This document shows positions 1 through 8,598 of a stretch of 64,000 bases of DNA, piece by piece. Every line of letters starts with the position of its first letter. Within the stretch, counting starts at the first letter, position 1. Location: assembly GCF_015234275.1 (NCBI RefSeq), contig NZ_JADGII010000004.1, one strand, 5' to 3'. Made by a program: the position numbers and the translations under genes. The notes beneath the pieces were generated by a model. That model saw nothing but the letters and a program-made list of their open reading frames with translations, was not told the origin of the DNA and did not search any database. This stretch comes from Prosthecochloris ethylica. GTDB taxonomy: Bacteria; Bacteroidota; Chlorobiia; Chlorobiales; Chlorobiaceae.

Positions 1-1
1 G

Positions 2-172
2 GCGTACGGCGTCTACGGAAGCCGGATTTCAACCGTTGGTTACGGAGAGACACGCCCGGTCGCTTCGAATGAAACTGCCGAGGGACAGCGTCTCAACAGG
101 CGTGTAGAAGTACTGATCTACGCAAACGAAGATCTGAAACAGCAGGCACAGACAGGTGAACTGAGAATGTAG
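2..172 (+). CDS. OmpA-family protein, C-terminal end (partial)
   Basis: The window opens inside a gene. The frame from base 2 reads 56 residues to a TAG at 170-172 and ends with a segment typical of OmpA/MotB peptidoglycan-binding domains: a conserved VGYGETRPVASN stretch, then EGQRLNRRVEV. In this family the Asn-Arg-Arg-Val motif sits on the last helix and strand of the domain, which binds diaminopimelate in peptidoglycan and anchors the outer membrane. The N-terminal part lies outside the window, so a beta-barrel or lipoprotein N-terminus cannot be told apart. A perfect hairpin follows. Confidence 0.8.
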   Translation, partial: AYGVYGSRISTVGYGETRPVASNETAEGQRLNRRVEVLIYANEDLKQQAQTGELRM

Positions 173-202
173 AGCCTGAAGGTTTCTCTCCGTATGCAGA
201 AC

Positions 203-233
203 CAGGCCGTCCGTCTTCATGGCGGACGGCCTG
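203..233 (+). terminator. Perfect 11-bp inverted repeat after the OmpA-type gene
   Basis: The arms CAGGCCGTCCG (203-213) and CGGACGGCCTG (223-233) are exact reverse complements with a 9-base loop. They are followed by a short T-rich stretch (TGTTTTC). The position, between the stop at 172 and the start at 250, fits a rho-independent terminator for the OmpA-type gene. It touches the ATG at 235, which is one reason to prefer the ATG at 250 for the next gene. Confidence 0.6.
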
Positions 234-249
234 CATGTTTTCATGGCTT

Positions 250-2925
250 ATGTTCCGTCCGATTTCCGATTACGGCATTATCGGTAACATGCAGTCAGCC
301 GCACTCGTATCCCGTGACGGCTCCATAGATTACTGCTCTCTCCCCTATTTCGACTCCCCGACGGTCTTCGCCGCGCTGCTCGATGATGAAAAAGGCGGAC
401 TGTTCTCTCTTCAGCCGGACCATCCCTTTTCAGCCACCCGCGAATACCTGCCTGACACCAATATCCTGGCGACCACCTTCCAATCCGCGGACAGCCATGC
501 CGTGCTGTTCGACTTCATGCCGGTCGATGCACGCGACAGCGACAACCTGAACGATCACCGACTTCACCGCTGCCTCACCGTAAAGAACGGAAAGATGAAT
601 TTCGTTCTCCGTTATGCCCCACGGCCTGAATACGCGACCATCGTGCCGCGTCTTTCGGCACGCCGCCACAGTATTGCGCTCGATACCGGGCACATCCCCC
701 TGACACTGTTTCATTCACTCGACGACTACAGCATCAGCCAGCCTGACAGAGGAACGATCGAGCTGCGCTTCAGCCTCGAAGCCCGGCAGAACGCACGCTT
801 CCAACTGGCCTGGGGCAACTCGGTGATCGAGGATACAGAACGTGAACTCCGGTGCCGGCTGCAGGAAAACATTGATTTCTGGCACTCCTGGCTGAACAGC
901 TGTTCCGGGCTCAACTGCATGTCCGACGCGGTATGGCGACACAGCATAAACCGCTCGCTCCTCATTCTCAAGCTGCTGACCTTTCAGCCCACAGGCGCCA
1001 TCGCCGCCGCCGCCACCACATCGCTTCCAGAATCACCCGGCGGAGAGCGCAACTGGGACTACCGCTTCACCTGGATACGCGATGCATCCTTTACGCTGAA
1101 AGCCTTTTTCGCGCTCGGCCACATCAACGAGGCCGATCACTTTATCCGCTGGCTGCACACCACCTACAGCCGCTATGGCGGCAGCAGTCTCAACATCATG
1201 TACTCACTCAGAGGCGACAACAATCTTGAAGAGCACAGCCTGAATCATCTCAAAGGGTACATGGATTCACGGCCCGTCAGAACAGGGAACCTCGCGCATA
1301 CACAAAACCAGTGGGACATCTACGGAGAAGTCATGGATTCCGCGCTTCGCCTGTCGGATTATGCCGGCAAGATCGATGAAGCGCTCTGGCCCTTTTTTGT
1401 CGACATCTGCAATCTCGCCTGCAGGAACTGGCGGCAGCCTGACGACGGCATCTGGGAAGTCCGCAACGGCCCGGCACACTTTGTGTACTCGAAGGTCATG
1501 TGCTGGGTTGCGCTGGACCGCGGCATCATTATCGCAAAACGGTTCGGTTTCGATGCCCCCGTGAACTCGTGGATCGAATCCCGGCAGCAGATCAGGGAAG
1601 ATATTCTCCAGAACGGTTTCGACAGCAGGAAAAACAGTTTCGTTCAGCGCTACGGCTCGACAGACCTCGATGCCAGCCTGCTGCTATTGCCGCTGGTGAA
1701 CTTTCTGCCCGCCGACGACCCCAGGATACAGGGAACCATCGATGCCTGCATGAACGAACTCATGGCAGATGGGTTCCTGTTACGCTATCGCAGCGATGAC
1801 GGCCTGGAAGGCCGGGAAGGAGGATTCGTGCTCTGCAATTTCTGGCTGATAGAGACCCTGGCGCTGTGCGGAAGGACCAGCGAAGCCCGGCAGGTCCTCG
1901 ACACAACGCTCGAGGCCTCCAACGATCTCGGCATATTTTCCGAAGAGTACGACAGGACGACCGGCATGATGCTCGGCAATGTGCCGCAGGCATTCAGCCA
2001 TATCGGCTTTATCAACGCCGTCACCGCCCTGCAGTACAGCCTCGGCAGTGACAACATCTCCAAACCGCGGCCGTCCCTGGCGGAGCGCCTGAGAAAACTG
2101 ATACCGCTCACCGTAACTCTCAATGAAACCGCAGCACCTGCTTCACCACCCCCGCTGCCGTCGGATCCTTCCGCGGAACTCAAAAAACAGCTCGTCCGCC
2201 TGCAGGGAGGGTTTTTCGACAGCCGAACCGGGCAGGTCGATTACAGGCTCATGAAACGCTCTCCGGAATTCATGCGCTACCGCAGGCTGGCGGCACAGCT
2301 CAAACACACCGATCTCGGGTTCCTGGACAGTGACAACGCCAAAAAAGCGTTCTGGATCAATATCTACAACATCCTCATCATCGACGGAGTCATCGAGTTC
2401 GACATCGAACACTCCGTTCTGGAAATCGCGAATTTTTTTCAGAGGATCACCTACGCCATCGATGGCATGCACTTCAGTCCTGACGATATCGAGCACGGAA
2501 TTCTGCGCCGCAACAGGCCACATCCGGCACTGCCGCTGAAACCGTTCCGCTCCGACGACCCGCGCAGGCAGCTCATGGTGGAATCCTTCGATCCGAGAAT
2601 TCATTTTGCGCTGGTCTGCGCTTCGAGCTCATGCCCTCCCATCGAGTTCTACGATCACCGCCAGATCGACCGTCAGCTCGACATCGCCGCACGCAGCTTT
2701 ATCAACCGTAACGGCCTGGAGCTGCAGAAAGAGCGTCTGCAGCTCCGGCTTTCACGTATTTTCCTGTGGTATGGCGACGATTTCGGAGGAACGACAGCCG
2801 ATGTGGTCCGCTACGCGGCATCGTTTGCCGATTCTGAAACAGCCCGATGGATCAGCAGACACCTCGATGACCTGCACGTCAGCTATCTGCCCTACAACTG
2901 GAACCTGAACTCCGCCCTCGGCTGA
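250..2925 (+). CDS. Glycoside hydrolase family 15 (glucoamylase-type) fused to DUF547
   Basis: This 891-residue protein has two parts. Residues 1 to about 600 match bacterial GH15 glucoamylase/trehalase-like enzymes: an N-terminal FRPISDYGIIG...ALVSRDGSIDY sandwich domain, then an (alpha/alpha)6 barrel with ERNWDYRFTWIRDASF. Such enzymes release glucose from alpha-glucans or trehalose. Residues about 655-890 match DUF547 (KKAFWINIYN, then FDPRIHFALVCASSSCPP, with its conserved cysteine). I chose ATG 250 because family members start at the RPI-DYG motif; ATG 235 would add five residues and overlap the terminator hairpin. No signal peptide is visible, so it is probably cytoplasmic and may act on glycogen or maltodextrin. 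The role of the DUF547 half is unknown. Confidence 0.85.
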   Translation: MFRPISDYGIIGNMQSAALVSRDGSIDYCSLPYFDSPTVFAALLDDEKGGLFSLQPDHPFSATREYLPDTNILATTFQSADSHAVLFDFMPVDARDSDNLNDHRLHRCLTVKNGKMNFVLRYAPRPEYATIVPRLSARRHSIALDTGHIPLTLFHSLDDYSISQPDRGTIELRFSLEARQNARFQLAWGNSVIEDTERELRCRLQENIDFWHSWLNSCSGLNCMSDAVWRHSINRSLLILKLLTFQPTGAIAAAATTSLPESPGGERNWDYRFTWIRDASFTLKAFFALGHINEADHFIRWLHTTYSRYGGSSLNIMYSLRGDNNLEEHSLNHLKGYMDSRPVRTGNLAHTQNQWDIYGEVMDSALRLSDYAGKIDEALWPFFVDICNLACRNWRQPDDGIWEVRNGPAHFVYSKVMCWVALDRGIIIAKRFGFDAPVNSWIESRQQIREDILQNGFDSRKNSFVQRYGSTDLDASLLLLPLVNFLPADDPRIQGTIDACMNELMADGFLLRYRSDDGLEGREGGFVLCNFWLIETLALCGRTSEARQVLDTTLEASNDLGIFSEEYDRTTGMMLGNVPQAFSHIGFINAVTALQYSLGSDNISKPRPSLAERLRKLIPLTVTLNETAAPASPPPLPSDPSAELKKQLVRLQGGFFDSRTGQVDYRLMKRSPEFMRYRRLAAQLKHTDLGFLDSDNAKKAFWINIYNILIIDGVIEFDIEHSVLEIANFFQRITYAIDGMHFSPDDIEHGILRRNRPHPALPLKPFRSDDPRRQLMVESFDPRIHFALVCASSSCPPIEFYDHRQIDRQLDIAARSFINRNGLELQKERLQLRLSRIFLWYGDDFGGTTADVVRYAASFADSETARWISRHLDDLHVSYLPYNWNLNSALG

Positions 2926-2934
2926 CACTGCAGA

Positions 2935-3990
2935 TCACTGCACGTCTCTGAGCTTTTCGAGTTCCGCTTCAAGAGCATCGAGCCGGGCTTTCATCGCTCC
3001 GAGATTACGCACCAGCACCTCCTGGCGCAGCTGCTCGCGCAGTGGCTGGGCCGGATAGCCTCGATAGGCCTGCCCGGAAGAGGTCACCGATTTCGATATC
3101 CCCGACTGGGCGGCAACATGAGTCCGGTCTGCGATAGAGAGGTGACCGGCAAAACCAGCCTGCCCGCCGATCATGCAGTTACTGCCGATCGACACGCTTC
3201 CCGATATTCCTGCCTGGGCAGCGACAACCGTATGGCGCCCGATATGACAGTTGTGGGCAATCTGCACCAGGTTGTCAATCTTGCTTCCATCCCCGATGCT
3301 CGTACTCCCCATGGTTGCACGGTCGATCGAGGTATTCGAACCGATCTCGACATCGTCACCGACCTCGACCACCCCGACCTGGGGGATCTTGATGTAGGAA
3401 CCGTCCGCCTGGGGCGCAAAGCCGAAACCATCCGATCCGACGACCGCGCCACTGTGCACCGTCACACGATTCCCGAGCCTGACGCCATGGTAACAGACGA
3501 CATGAGGAAAAAGCAGGCACCCCTCCCCCAGGCTCACCCCTGAAAGAAGCACCGAATGGGCGCCGACGATACAATTGTCCCCGATGCGGCACCCGTCACC
3601 GATAACGGCATACTCACCGACAGCGACATTGGATCCGAGTTCCACGTGCTTGCCGACGACCGCCGTCGATGCGATACCGGGAGCTGCAGGAGCGGGAGAG
3701 GACGCAAATTTCTCGAGCAGAAACACAAACGCGGTATAGGGATCTTTGACTTTCAGGAATGCACAGCGCTTGCTATATTGATCAGGCGTGATCTGCTGGC
3801 CGACAACAAGCAACGAAGCCCCGGTCGAACCGATGTACTTGCGATACTTCTCATTAGCGACAAACGACACCTCACCCTCGCCAGCCTCCTCTATTTTTGC
3901 CGGACGCGTGATGACGATGTCTCCATCCCCCACCAGCTCGACCTCTTCGAAAAACTGTTTCAGATATCTTTGTAGATCGTATACCTTCAT
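2935..3990 (-). CDS. lpxD: UDP-3-O-(3-hydroxyacyl)glucosamine N-acyltransferase LpxD
   Basis: This 351-residue protein matches LpxD, which adds the second 3-hydroxyacyl chain to UDP-3-O-acyl-glucosamine in lipid A synthesis on the cytoplasmic side of the inner membrane. Residues 1-100 are the uridine-binding domain (EEAGEGEVSFVANEKY). Residues about 110-300 are left-handed beta-helix hexapeptide repeats, including the DGFGFAP loop and the conserved QIAHNCHIG histidine segment. The last 35 residues form an alpha-helical acyl-carrier-protein recognition tail. Length is normal for the family. It is divergent from prs, with 159 bases between the two starts, and convergent with the GH15 gene, from which it is separated by 9 bases. 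Confidence 0.95.
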   Translation of the reverse strand: MKVYDLQRYLKQFFEEVELVGDGDIVITRPAKIEEAGEGEVSFVANEKYRKYIGSTGASLLVVGQQITPDQYSKRCAFLKVKDPYTAFVFLLEKFASSPAPAAPGIASTAVVGKHVELGSNVAVGEYAVIGDGCRIGDNCIVGAHSVLLSGVSLGEGCLLFPHVVCYHGVRLGNRVTVHSGAVVGSDGFGFAPQADGSYIKIPQVGVVEVGDDVEIGSNTSIDRATMGSTSIGDGSKIDNLVQIAHNCHIGRHTVVAAQAGISGSVSIGSNCMIGGQAGFAGHLSIADRTHVAAQSGISKSVTSSGQAYRGYPAQPLREQLRQEVLVRNLGAMKARLDALEAELEKLRDVQ

Positions 3991-4149
3991 GAAGCACTAT
4001 AACTTTATGGGCAGGAAAAGTGATTTCTTTTAACTTTTTTATTATATTAAAAATTCGAGGATTTTTGCAGTCAGAAAACAGAAAGCTGGCTACCGGGGCA
4101 GAACAGAAAGCCTTAATATAGTCCGTTTCACACGAAAAAGCAGGGAGCC

Positions 4150-5103
4150 ATGGCAAAACCAATCAAGATTTTTGCTGGTAGAAGCAACACAGCGCTTGCT
4201 GAGAAAATTGCTGACTACCTTGACATGCCGCTTTGTAACGCAAAAGTGGAGAACTTCTCCGACGGGGAGATTTCGGTGAACTATTTTGAATCTATCAGGG
4301 GCTCTGATATGTTCATTATCCAGTCCACCAATCCTCCTGCAGACAATCTGATGGAACTGCTCATCATGATCGATGCTGCACGGCGTTCATCGGCTGCCAG
4401 AATCACTGCTGTCATTCCGTATTACGGCTATGCCCGGCAGGACCGCAAGGACAGGCCGCGAGTCGCCATTACCGCAAAACTGGTAGCCAACCTGCTCACC
4501 AAGGCGGGTGCCAACCGCATTCTCACCATGGACCTGCATGCCGCGCAGATTCAGGGCTTTTTCGATATTCCTTTCGATCATCTCTATTCCAGCGTCGTCC
4601 TGATCGAGCACATCCGCTCCATAGGCCTCGACAACCTTGTCGTCGCTTCGCCGGATGTCGGCGGGGTCAAGCTTGCCAGGGCGTTTGCCGAGGCTCTCGG
4701 AACCGATCTCGTGATCGTCGACAAGCGACGCCCGAAAGCGAACGTTGCAGAGGTGATGAACATCATCGGTGACGTCAGGGGCAAAAATGTGCTTCTTGTC
4801 GACGACATGATCGACACGGCAGGCACGCTCGTCAATGCAGCCAAGGCAATCCAGGAAGCTGGCGGCAAGAAGATCTATTCGGCGGCGACGCATGGCATTT
4901 TTTCAGGACCTGCTATCGAACGCATCAATGCATCGGTCCTCGAAAAAGTCATCGTGACAGACTCGGTGGTCACCGGTCATGCGCCATCGGACAAAATCGA
5001 ACATGTCACCGTCAGCACGCTGTTCGGTGAGGCCATCAAGCGCATCTACGACGATGATTCCGTCAGCTGCCTTTTTGACAGTAAAAATATCAAAAAGAAG
5101 TAA
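4150..5103 (+). CDS. prs: Ribose-phosphate pyrophosphokinase
   Basis: This 317-residue class I PRPP synthase makes 5-phosphoribosyl diphosphate from ribose 5-phosphate and ATP for purine, pyrimidine, histidine and NAD synthesis. Visible motifs are the flexible-loop YYGYARQDRK segment (residues about 94-103), the pyrophosphate loop and the PRPP-binding VLLVDDMIDTAGT signature (about residues 216-229). The ATG lies 5 bases after CAGGGAG, a good ribosome-binding site. rplY follows after 42 bases in the same direction, a common prs-rplY pairing in bacteria. Confidence 0.97.
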   Translation: MAKPIKIFAGRSNTALAEKIADYLDMPLCNAKVENFSDGEISVNYFESIRGSDMFIIQSTNPPADNLMELLIMIDAARRSSAARITAVIPYYGYARQDRKDRPRVAITAKLVANLLTKAGANRILTMDLHAAQIQGFFDIPFDHLYSSVVLIEHIRSIGLDNLVVASPDVGGVKLARAFAEALGTDLVIVDKRRPKANVAEVMNIIGDVRGKNVLLVDDMIDTAGTLVNAAKAIQEAGGKKIYSAATHGIFSGPAIERINASVLEKVIVTDSVVTGHAPSDKIEHVTVSTLFGEAIKRIYDDDSVSCLFDSKNIKKK

Positions 5104-5145
5104 TCAACAACATTATCAAGAGATAACAGTAGACCAAGGAAGAGC

Positions 5146-5754
5146 ATGGAAACAATTGTACTGGCGGTTGAACCACGCAACTGCAGCAAAAACGAAGCAA
5201 AAGCACTGAGAAACGAAGGCAAGGTACCTGCCGTTGTCTATCATAAAGGCGAAGAAAACATGCACATCGCCGTCAATGCGATCGCCCTCGACAAACTCGT
5301 GCATGCACCGGAATCACACATCATCAACCTCGAGTTCCCGGATGGCAACAGCCGCCGCTCACTGCTCAAGGACGTGCAGTTCGATCCGGTCAGCGACAGC
5401 GTGATTCATGCTGACTTCCAGTTCTTCGCTGCGGGCGAAGTTCTCGAAATGGAAGTTCCGGTCACCTTTACCGGCAAAGGCCCCGGCATCGTGGCCGGCG
5501 GCAAAATGCAGGCACTTCTGCACAGCCTGACGATCAAGGGAAGCCCGTCAAACATGCCGCAGCAGATTTCGATCGACACCTCACACATGGAGCTTGGCGA
5601 CACCATGCACATCGGCGAGATTCCCGAAGAGGTTACCGGCGGCAAGTTCGAGTTCACCGGTGAACCCGACACTCCTATCGTTTCGATCGCCGTCCCGAAA
5701 AAAGAAGCCGAAGAAACCGAAGAGGAAGCTCCGGAAGAACCCGAAAGCGAATAA
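5146..5754 (+). CDS. rplY: 50S ribosomal protein L25/CTC
   Basis: The 202-residue protein is the long CTC/TL5 form of L25, which binds 5S rRNA in the large subunit. The N-terminal L25 domain (about 1-95) includes VEPRNCSKNEAKALRNEGKVPAVVYHKG. It is followed by the TL5 C-terminal beta domain (about 100-185). The last 20 residues are strongly acidic (Glu-rich), as in other CTC proteins. Good AAGGAAGAGC spacing precedes the ATG. It shares an operon with prs and is followed by a strong terminator. Confidence 0.95.
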   Translation: METIVLAVEPRNCSKNEAKALRNEGKVPAVVYHKGEENMHIAVNAIALDKLVHAPESHIINLEFPDGNSRRSLLKDVQFDPVSDSVIHADFQFFAAGEVLEMEVPVTFTGKGPGIVAGGKMQALLHSLTIKGSPSNMPQQISIDTSHMELGDTMHIGEIPEEVTGGKFEFTGEPDTPIVSIAVPKKEAEETEEEAPEEPESE

Positions 5755-5789
5755 CCTCCAAGGTAGGCCGGCCAACATGCCAACATATC

Positions 5790-5826
5790 AAGCTGCTTTT
5801 TCGTCAGGGAAAGCAGCTTTTTTTTG
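5790..5826 (+). terminator. Rho-independent terminator after rplY
   Basis: AAGCTGCTTT and AAAGCAGCTT form a 10-bp stem around a short TTCGTCAGGG-like loop, directly followed by a run of T. It closes the prs-rplY unit. A TTG at 5824 inside the T-run opens the next reading frame but is an unlikely start for this reason. Confidence 0.85.
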
Positions 5827-5940
5827 CCGCACTTGCAGGGAAACGGGAAAAATCCTTATCCTTCTGTTCAGTCTTCACGAACCTGTTACGGGCACCCTAT
5901 CTTGCCATCCAGCACCACCGATACATCGTCACGTACACCA

Positions 5941-7380
5941 GTGAACCTCGCAGACAGACTGCTTCCGGGATTCGGGCTCCTTCGGAGGGGAAAGAGGGGC
6001 GCCGGGCTGTTTCTGCTGATCTCGTCGATTCTCTTTCTTGTCGTGCTCTTCTGGCGCTTCGGCCTGGTCGTCACGGCGTTCCGCTCTCTCGGAGCCGGGG
6101 TGCTGCTGTTCGGGCTCTCTCCGGATGATTTCCAGGCGGTCTTCACCCCTGAAACACTTGAATTCTGGATTGCCGCCATCTATCTCACCGGAGCCCTTGC
6201 CGGCATCTTCTTCTTTTCACGACGAGCGCTCGACAACGCCCGGAAAGAAGAAACGGACCAGCAGCGCCAGGAGATCGGCATTGCCGAATCCGGATGGCGG
6301 TCATTTAAAAAACATACGATCGCGCTCTACGCGTCCGTTGTCATCTTCACGCTGTATTCGGTAGCATTCCTCGCTCCCCTGGTGTCTCCATTCAACCCCT
6401 TTCAGCAGCAGGACTTTCTCGTAACGGCCTATCAGCCGCCCCTCACGACCATCGAGGCCCTGGTTCTCGAACAGCGAAAAGGCATTACCATTCCCCCCCG
6501 GGATGACCGTACGCTCTCCGGACGGCTGACCAACAGCATGATTCGCGACCTGCAGACCCTGAAACATCGCAATGAGCCGAACAAACTCATGTTTATCGAC
6601 GAATGGCGGCAGGAAGGCCAGGCTGTCATCTGCCGGCAGGGGTCACGCGAAAAAACCATCCCCGTGGACAGACTCAGAACCGGCAGCAACGGATTCACCG
6701 TCTCGCATACCTTTGTTCTCGGAACGGACCAGTATGGAAGAGATATCCTCAGCCGGGTGATTTACGGCTCGCGCATTTCGCTCTCCATCGGGTTTCTTGT
6801 CGTGCTTATCTCCGTCACACTCGGTACCGTCATCGGCGTCAGTTCAGGATACTTCGGAGGCCTCACCGACAACATACTCATGCGCATTGTCGACGTGCTG
6901 ATCGCCTTTCCCGCACTCTTTCTGATCCTTATCATTATCGCGACCTTCGGCAACTCGATTTTCCTGATCGTCATCACCCTGTCGTTCACCGGGTGGATGG
7001 GTGTCGCCCGTCTCGTGCGCAGCCAGGTCCTCTCGCTCAAGGAACAGGAGTTCATTCTCGCTGCGAGGTCACTGGGTCTGTCGAACATGCGCATCATTTT
7101 CCGCCACCTGGTCCCCAATACCCTGACACCGGTCATTGTTGCCGCAACCCTGAGAATCGGCAGCATCATCCTGACCGAAGCCGGACTGTCGTTTCTCGGC
7201 CTTGGTGTCCAGCCGCCGACCCCGAGCTGGGGCAACATTATCAACGAGGGGCGTGACAGCCTGCTCAACCACTGGTGGATTTCCACCTTCCCCGGCATTG
7301 CGATCCTGTCGACCGTTGTCTGCTTCAACCTGATCGGCGATGGAGTACGCGATGCTCTCGATCCCAGAATGAGAGCATGA
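5941..7380 (+). CDS. OppC/DppC-type ABC transporter permease with an extended N-terminus
   Basis: The C-terminal 230 residues are a standard binding-protein-dependent permease domain. It has the OppC hallmark GTDQYGRDILSRVIYG, an EAA loop (AARSLGLSNMRIIFRHLVPN) that contacts the ATPase, and EAGLSFLGLGVQPPTPSWG. The N-terminal half is unusually long: three more hydrophobic helices plus about 110 polar residues before the core. The start is uncertain. GTG 5941 (479 aa) avoids the rplY terminator, and TTG 5902 is possible. No OppB partner, ATPase or binding protein lies beside it; the only binding protein in the window is about 36 kb away at 42805. The stop overlaps the NUDIX start. Confidence 0.85.
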   Translation: MNLADRLLPGFGLLRRGKRGAGLFLLISSILFLVVLFWRFGLVVTAFRSLGAGVLLFGLSPDDFQAVFTPETLEFWIAAIYLTGALAGIFFFSRRALDNARKEETDQQRQEIGIAESGWRSFKKHTIALYASVVIFTLYSVAFLAPLVSPFNPFQQQDFLVTAYQPPLTTIEALVLEQRKGITIPPRDDRTLSGRLTNSMIRDLQTLKHRNEPNKLMFIDEWRQEGQAVICRQGSREKTIPVDRLRTGSNGFTVSHTFVLGTDQYGRDILSRVIYGSRISLSIGFLVVLISVTLGTVIGVSSGYFGGLTDNILMRIVDVLIAFPALFLILIIIATFGNSIFLIVITLSFTGWMGVARLVRSQVLSLKEQEFILAARSLGLSNMRIIFRHLVPNTLTPVIVAATLRIGSIILTEAGLSFLGLGVQPPTPSWGNIINEGRDSLLNHWWISTFPGIAILSTVVCFNLIGDGVRDALDPRMRA

Positions 7381-7961
7381 TGCCCATGAAGAACGATCCC
7401 AGACCCTGGCAGGTGCTCAAGAGCACCTATCTGTCGCGGCAGCCATGGCTGACCATGCGCCGTGACAGGGTCCGGCTGCCAAACGGCCGGACGATAGACG
7501 ACTTCTATGTCTGGGAATATCCTCCATGGGTAAATGTCATCGCCCTCACCGCAACGCACAGGCAGATGGTGCTGATCAGGCAGTACCGTCATGGCATCGG
7601 CGGCGTCCATTACGAATTACCGGCCGGGGTACACGACAACCCGGGAGAAACACTGCTCGACGCAGCCCGGCGGGAACTGCTCGAAGAAACCGGCTACAGT
7701 GGCGGCACCTGGAAGCTATGGATGAAGCTCTCTGCAAACCCTGCACTGCAGAACAACATCAGCTACACGTTCCTGGCGACGGGAGTCACACAAACCGATC
7801 CCCAGCGTCTTGACGACACGGAAGAGATCGCGGTGCACCGGGTACCGCCCGGGCAGGTGGCGGCAATCATCGACGAGGGAAAGATGCTGCAGGCACTGCA
7901 TACCGCGCCGATCCTCAAATACCTGTTATCGGAACAGTCAGACACACAACGCCCCCGATGA
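7377..7961 (+). CDS. NUDIX hydrolase, ADP-ribose pyrophosphatase-like
   Basis: This 194-residue protein carries a NUDIX box at GETLLDAARRELLEETGY. The REL-EE-G catalytic core is intact, preceded by ELPAG, the signature of ADP-ribose/nucleotide-sugar pyrophosphatases. The first glycine is one residue further from the first glutamate than in the strict G-x5-E consensus. Likely role is hydrolysis of ADP-ribose or another nucleoside diphosphate derivative. ATG 7377 overlaps the stop of the permease gene (ATGA); ATGs at 7380 and 7386 are equally possible. The downstream small gene starts within its own stop, so the three are coupled. Confidence 0.85.
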   Translation: MMPMKNDPRPWQVLKSTYLSRQPWLTMRRDRVRLPNGRTIDDFYVWEYPPWVNVIALTATHRQMVLIRQYRHGIGGVHYELPAGVHDNPGETLLDAARRELLEETGYSGGTWKLWMKLSANPALQNNISYTFLATGVTQTDPQRLDDTEEIAVHRVPPGQVAAIIDEGKMLQALHTAPILKYLLSEQSDTQRPR

Positions 7962-8248
7962 GAAAAGAGAAAAAACTCAAACTGCTCGAAGGCGCCATCT
8001 CCGACAGAGGATACCGGGTTCGTTACGAAAAAGGGAGCTTCATCGGCGGCGACTGCCGGCTGCGGGACCATAATATCGTCGTTATCAACAAATTCCTTCC
8101 GCTCGAAGGCAAAATCTACACGATCGCAAAAGTACTCTCACGGCTTGAACCAGGAGAGCTTCCCGCCGAGGTGCAGCAGATCATCGACGAGTTCGGTTTC
8201 AGCTCGATCGGCCAGCTCCCGCTGATCGATACAGAGAGTCAGCGGTAG
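7958..8248 (+). CDS. Small conserved-looking protein of unknown function
   Basis: This 96-residue basic N-terminal protein starts at an ATG that overlaps the NUDIX stop (ATGA), so it is translationally coupled and probably real. It has no signal peptide, membrane helix or cysteine pair. The middle reads GSFIGGDCRLRDHNIVVINKFLPLEGK, a compact beta-rich pattern, and the C-terminus is helical (LPAEVQQIIDEFG). I do not recognise a named family. It may be a small globular protein restricted to Chlorobi/Bacteroidetes, but that is inference. Confidence 0.7.
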   Translation: MRKEKKLKLLEGAISDRGYRVRYEKGSFIGGDCRLRDHNIVVINKFLPLEGKIYTIAKVLSRLEPGELPAEVQQIIDEFGFSSIGQLPLIDTESQR

Positions 8249-8598
8249 AACACAGCGATCCAGACCGTCGGTCCGTCAGGCCGGGTGCCGAGCACCCTGT
8301 GCCGGCTATGAGCCCCGATCGTCAACGCATCACCGGCACGCATCATCACCCGGTCACCGTTTTCAAATTCCAGCTCACCCCATCCTTCGAGCACAAGGAC
8401 CCATTCAGTCTCTTCCTGATCGTACCACCCGGTTTCGGGTGAAGAATGGCCATGAGAGACAATACGCTCGATACGCACATGTTCCGACCCGGCCAGGAGA
8501 TCGGTCACCTCCCGGGAACGATCGCCGGGCAGAGAGTTCAGCACATTACAGATCATACCGTCAACAGATGTAATCGGTTTCAACAAGCTATTGTACAC
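8239..8598 (-). CDS. Cupin-domain protein
   Basis: A single-domain cupin of about 119 residues, with a DEEW-like turn (YDQEETEWVLVLEGWGELEFENGDRVMMRAGD), where the family places metal- or ligand-binding residues, and a C-terminal half with HSRHRV. The closest general type is the small cupins with an SPEGFWYDQ-like motif, here SPETGWYDQ. The substrate is unknown. The start is uncertain: GTG 8598 overlaps the comEC stop, and ATG 8556 would give a protein beginning just before the conserved region. It is convergent with the upstream small gene, overlapping by 10 bases. Confidence 0.75.
   Translation of the reverse strand: MYNSLLKPITSVDGMICNVLNSLPGDRSREVTDLLAGSEHVRIERIVSHGHSSPETGWYDQEETEWVLVLEGWGELEFENGDRVMMRAGDALTIGAHSRHRVLGTRPDGPTVWIAVFYR

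Noticed and set aside
933..1229. Out-of-frame open readings inside GH15, prs, typA and many other genes
   Set aside because: They overlap well-supported genes, have no family similarity, and arise from GC-rich codon use.
5824..5940. TTG start for the OppC-type permease at 5824
   Set aside because: It lies in the T-run of the rplY terminator and gives a leader unlike any membrane protein N-terminus.
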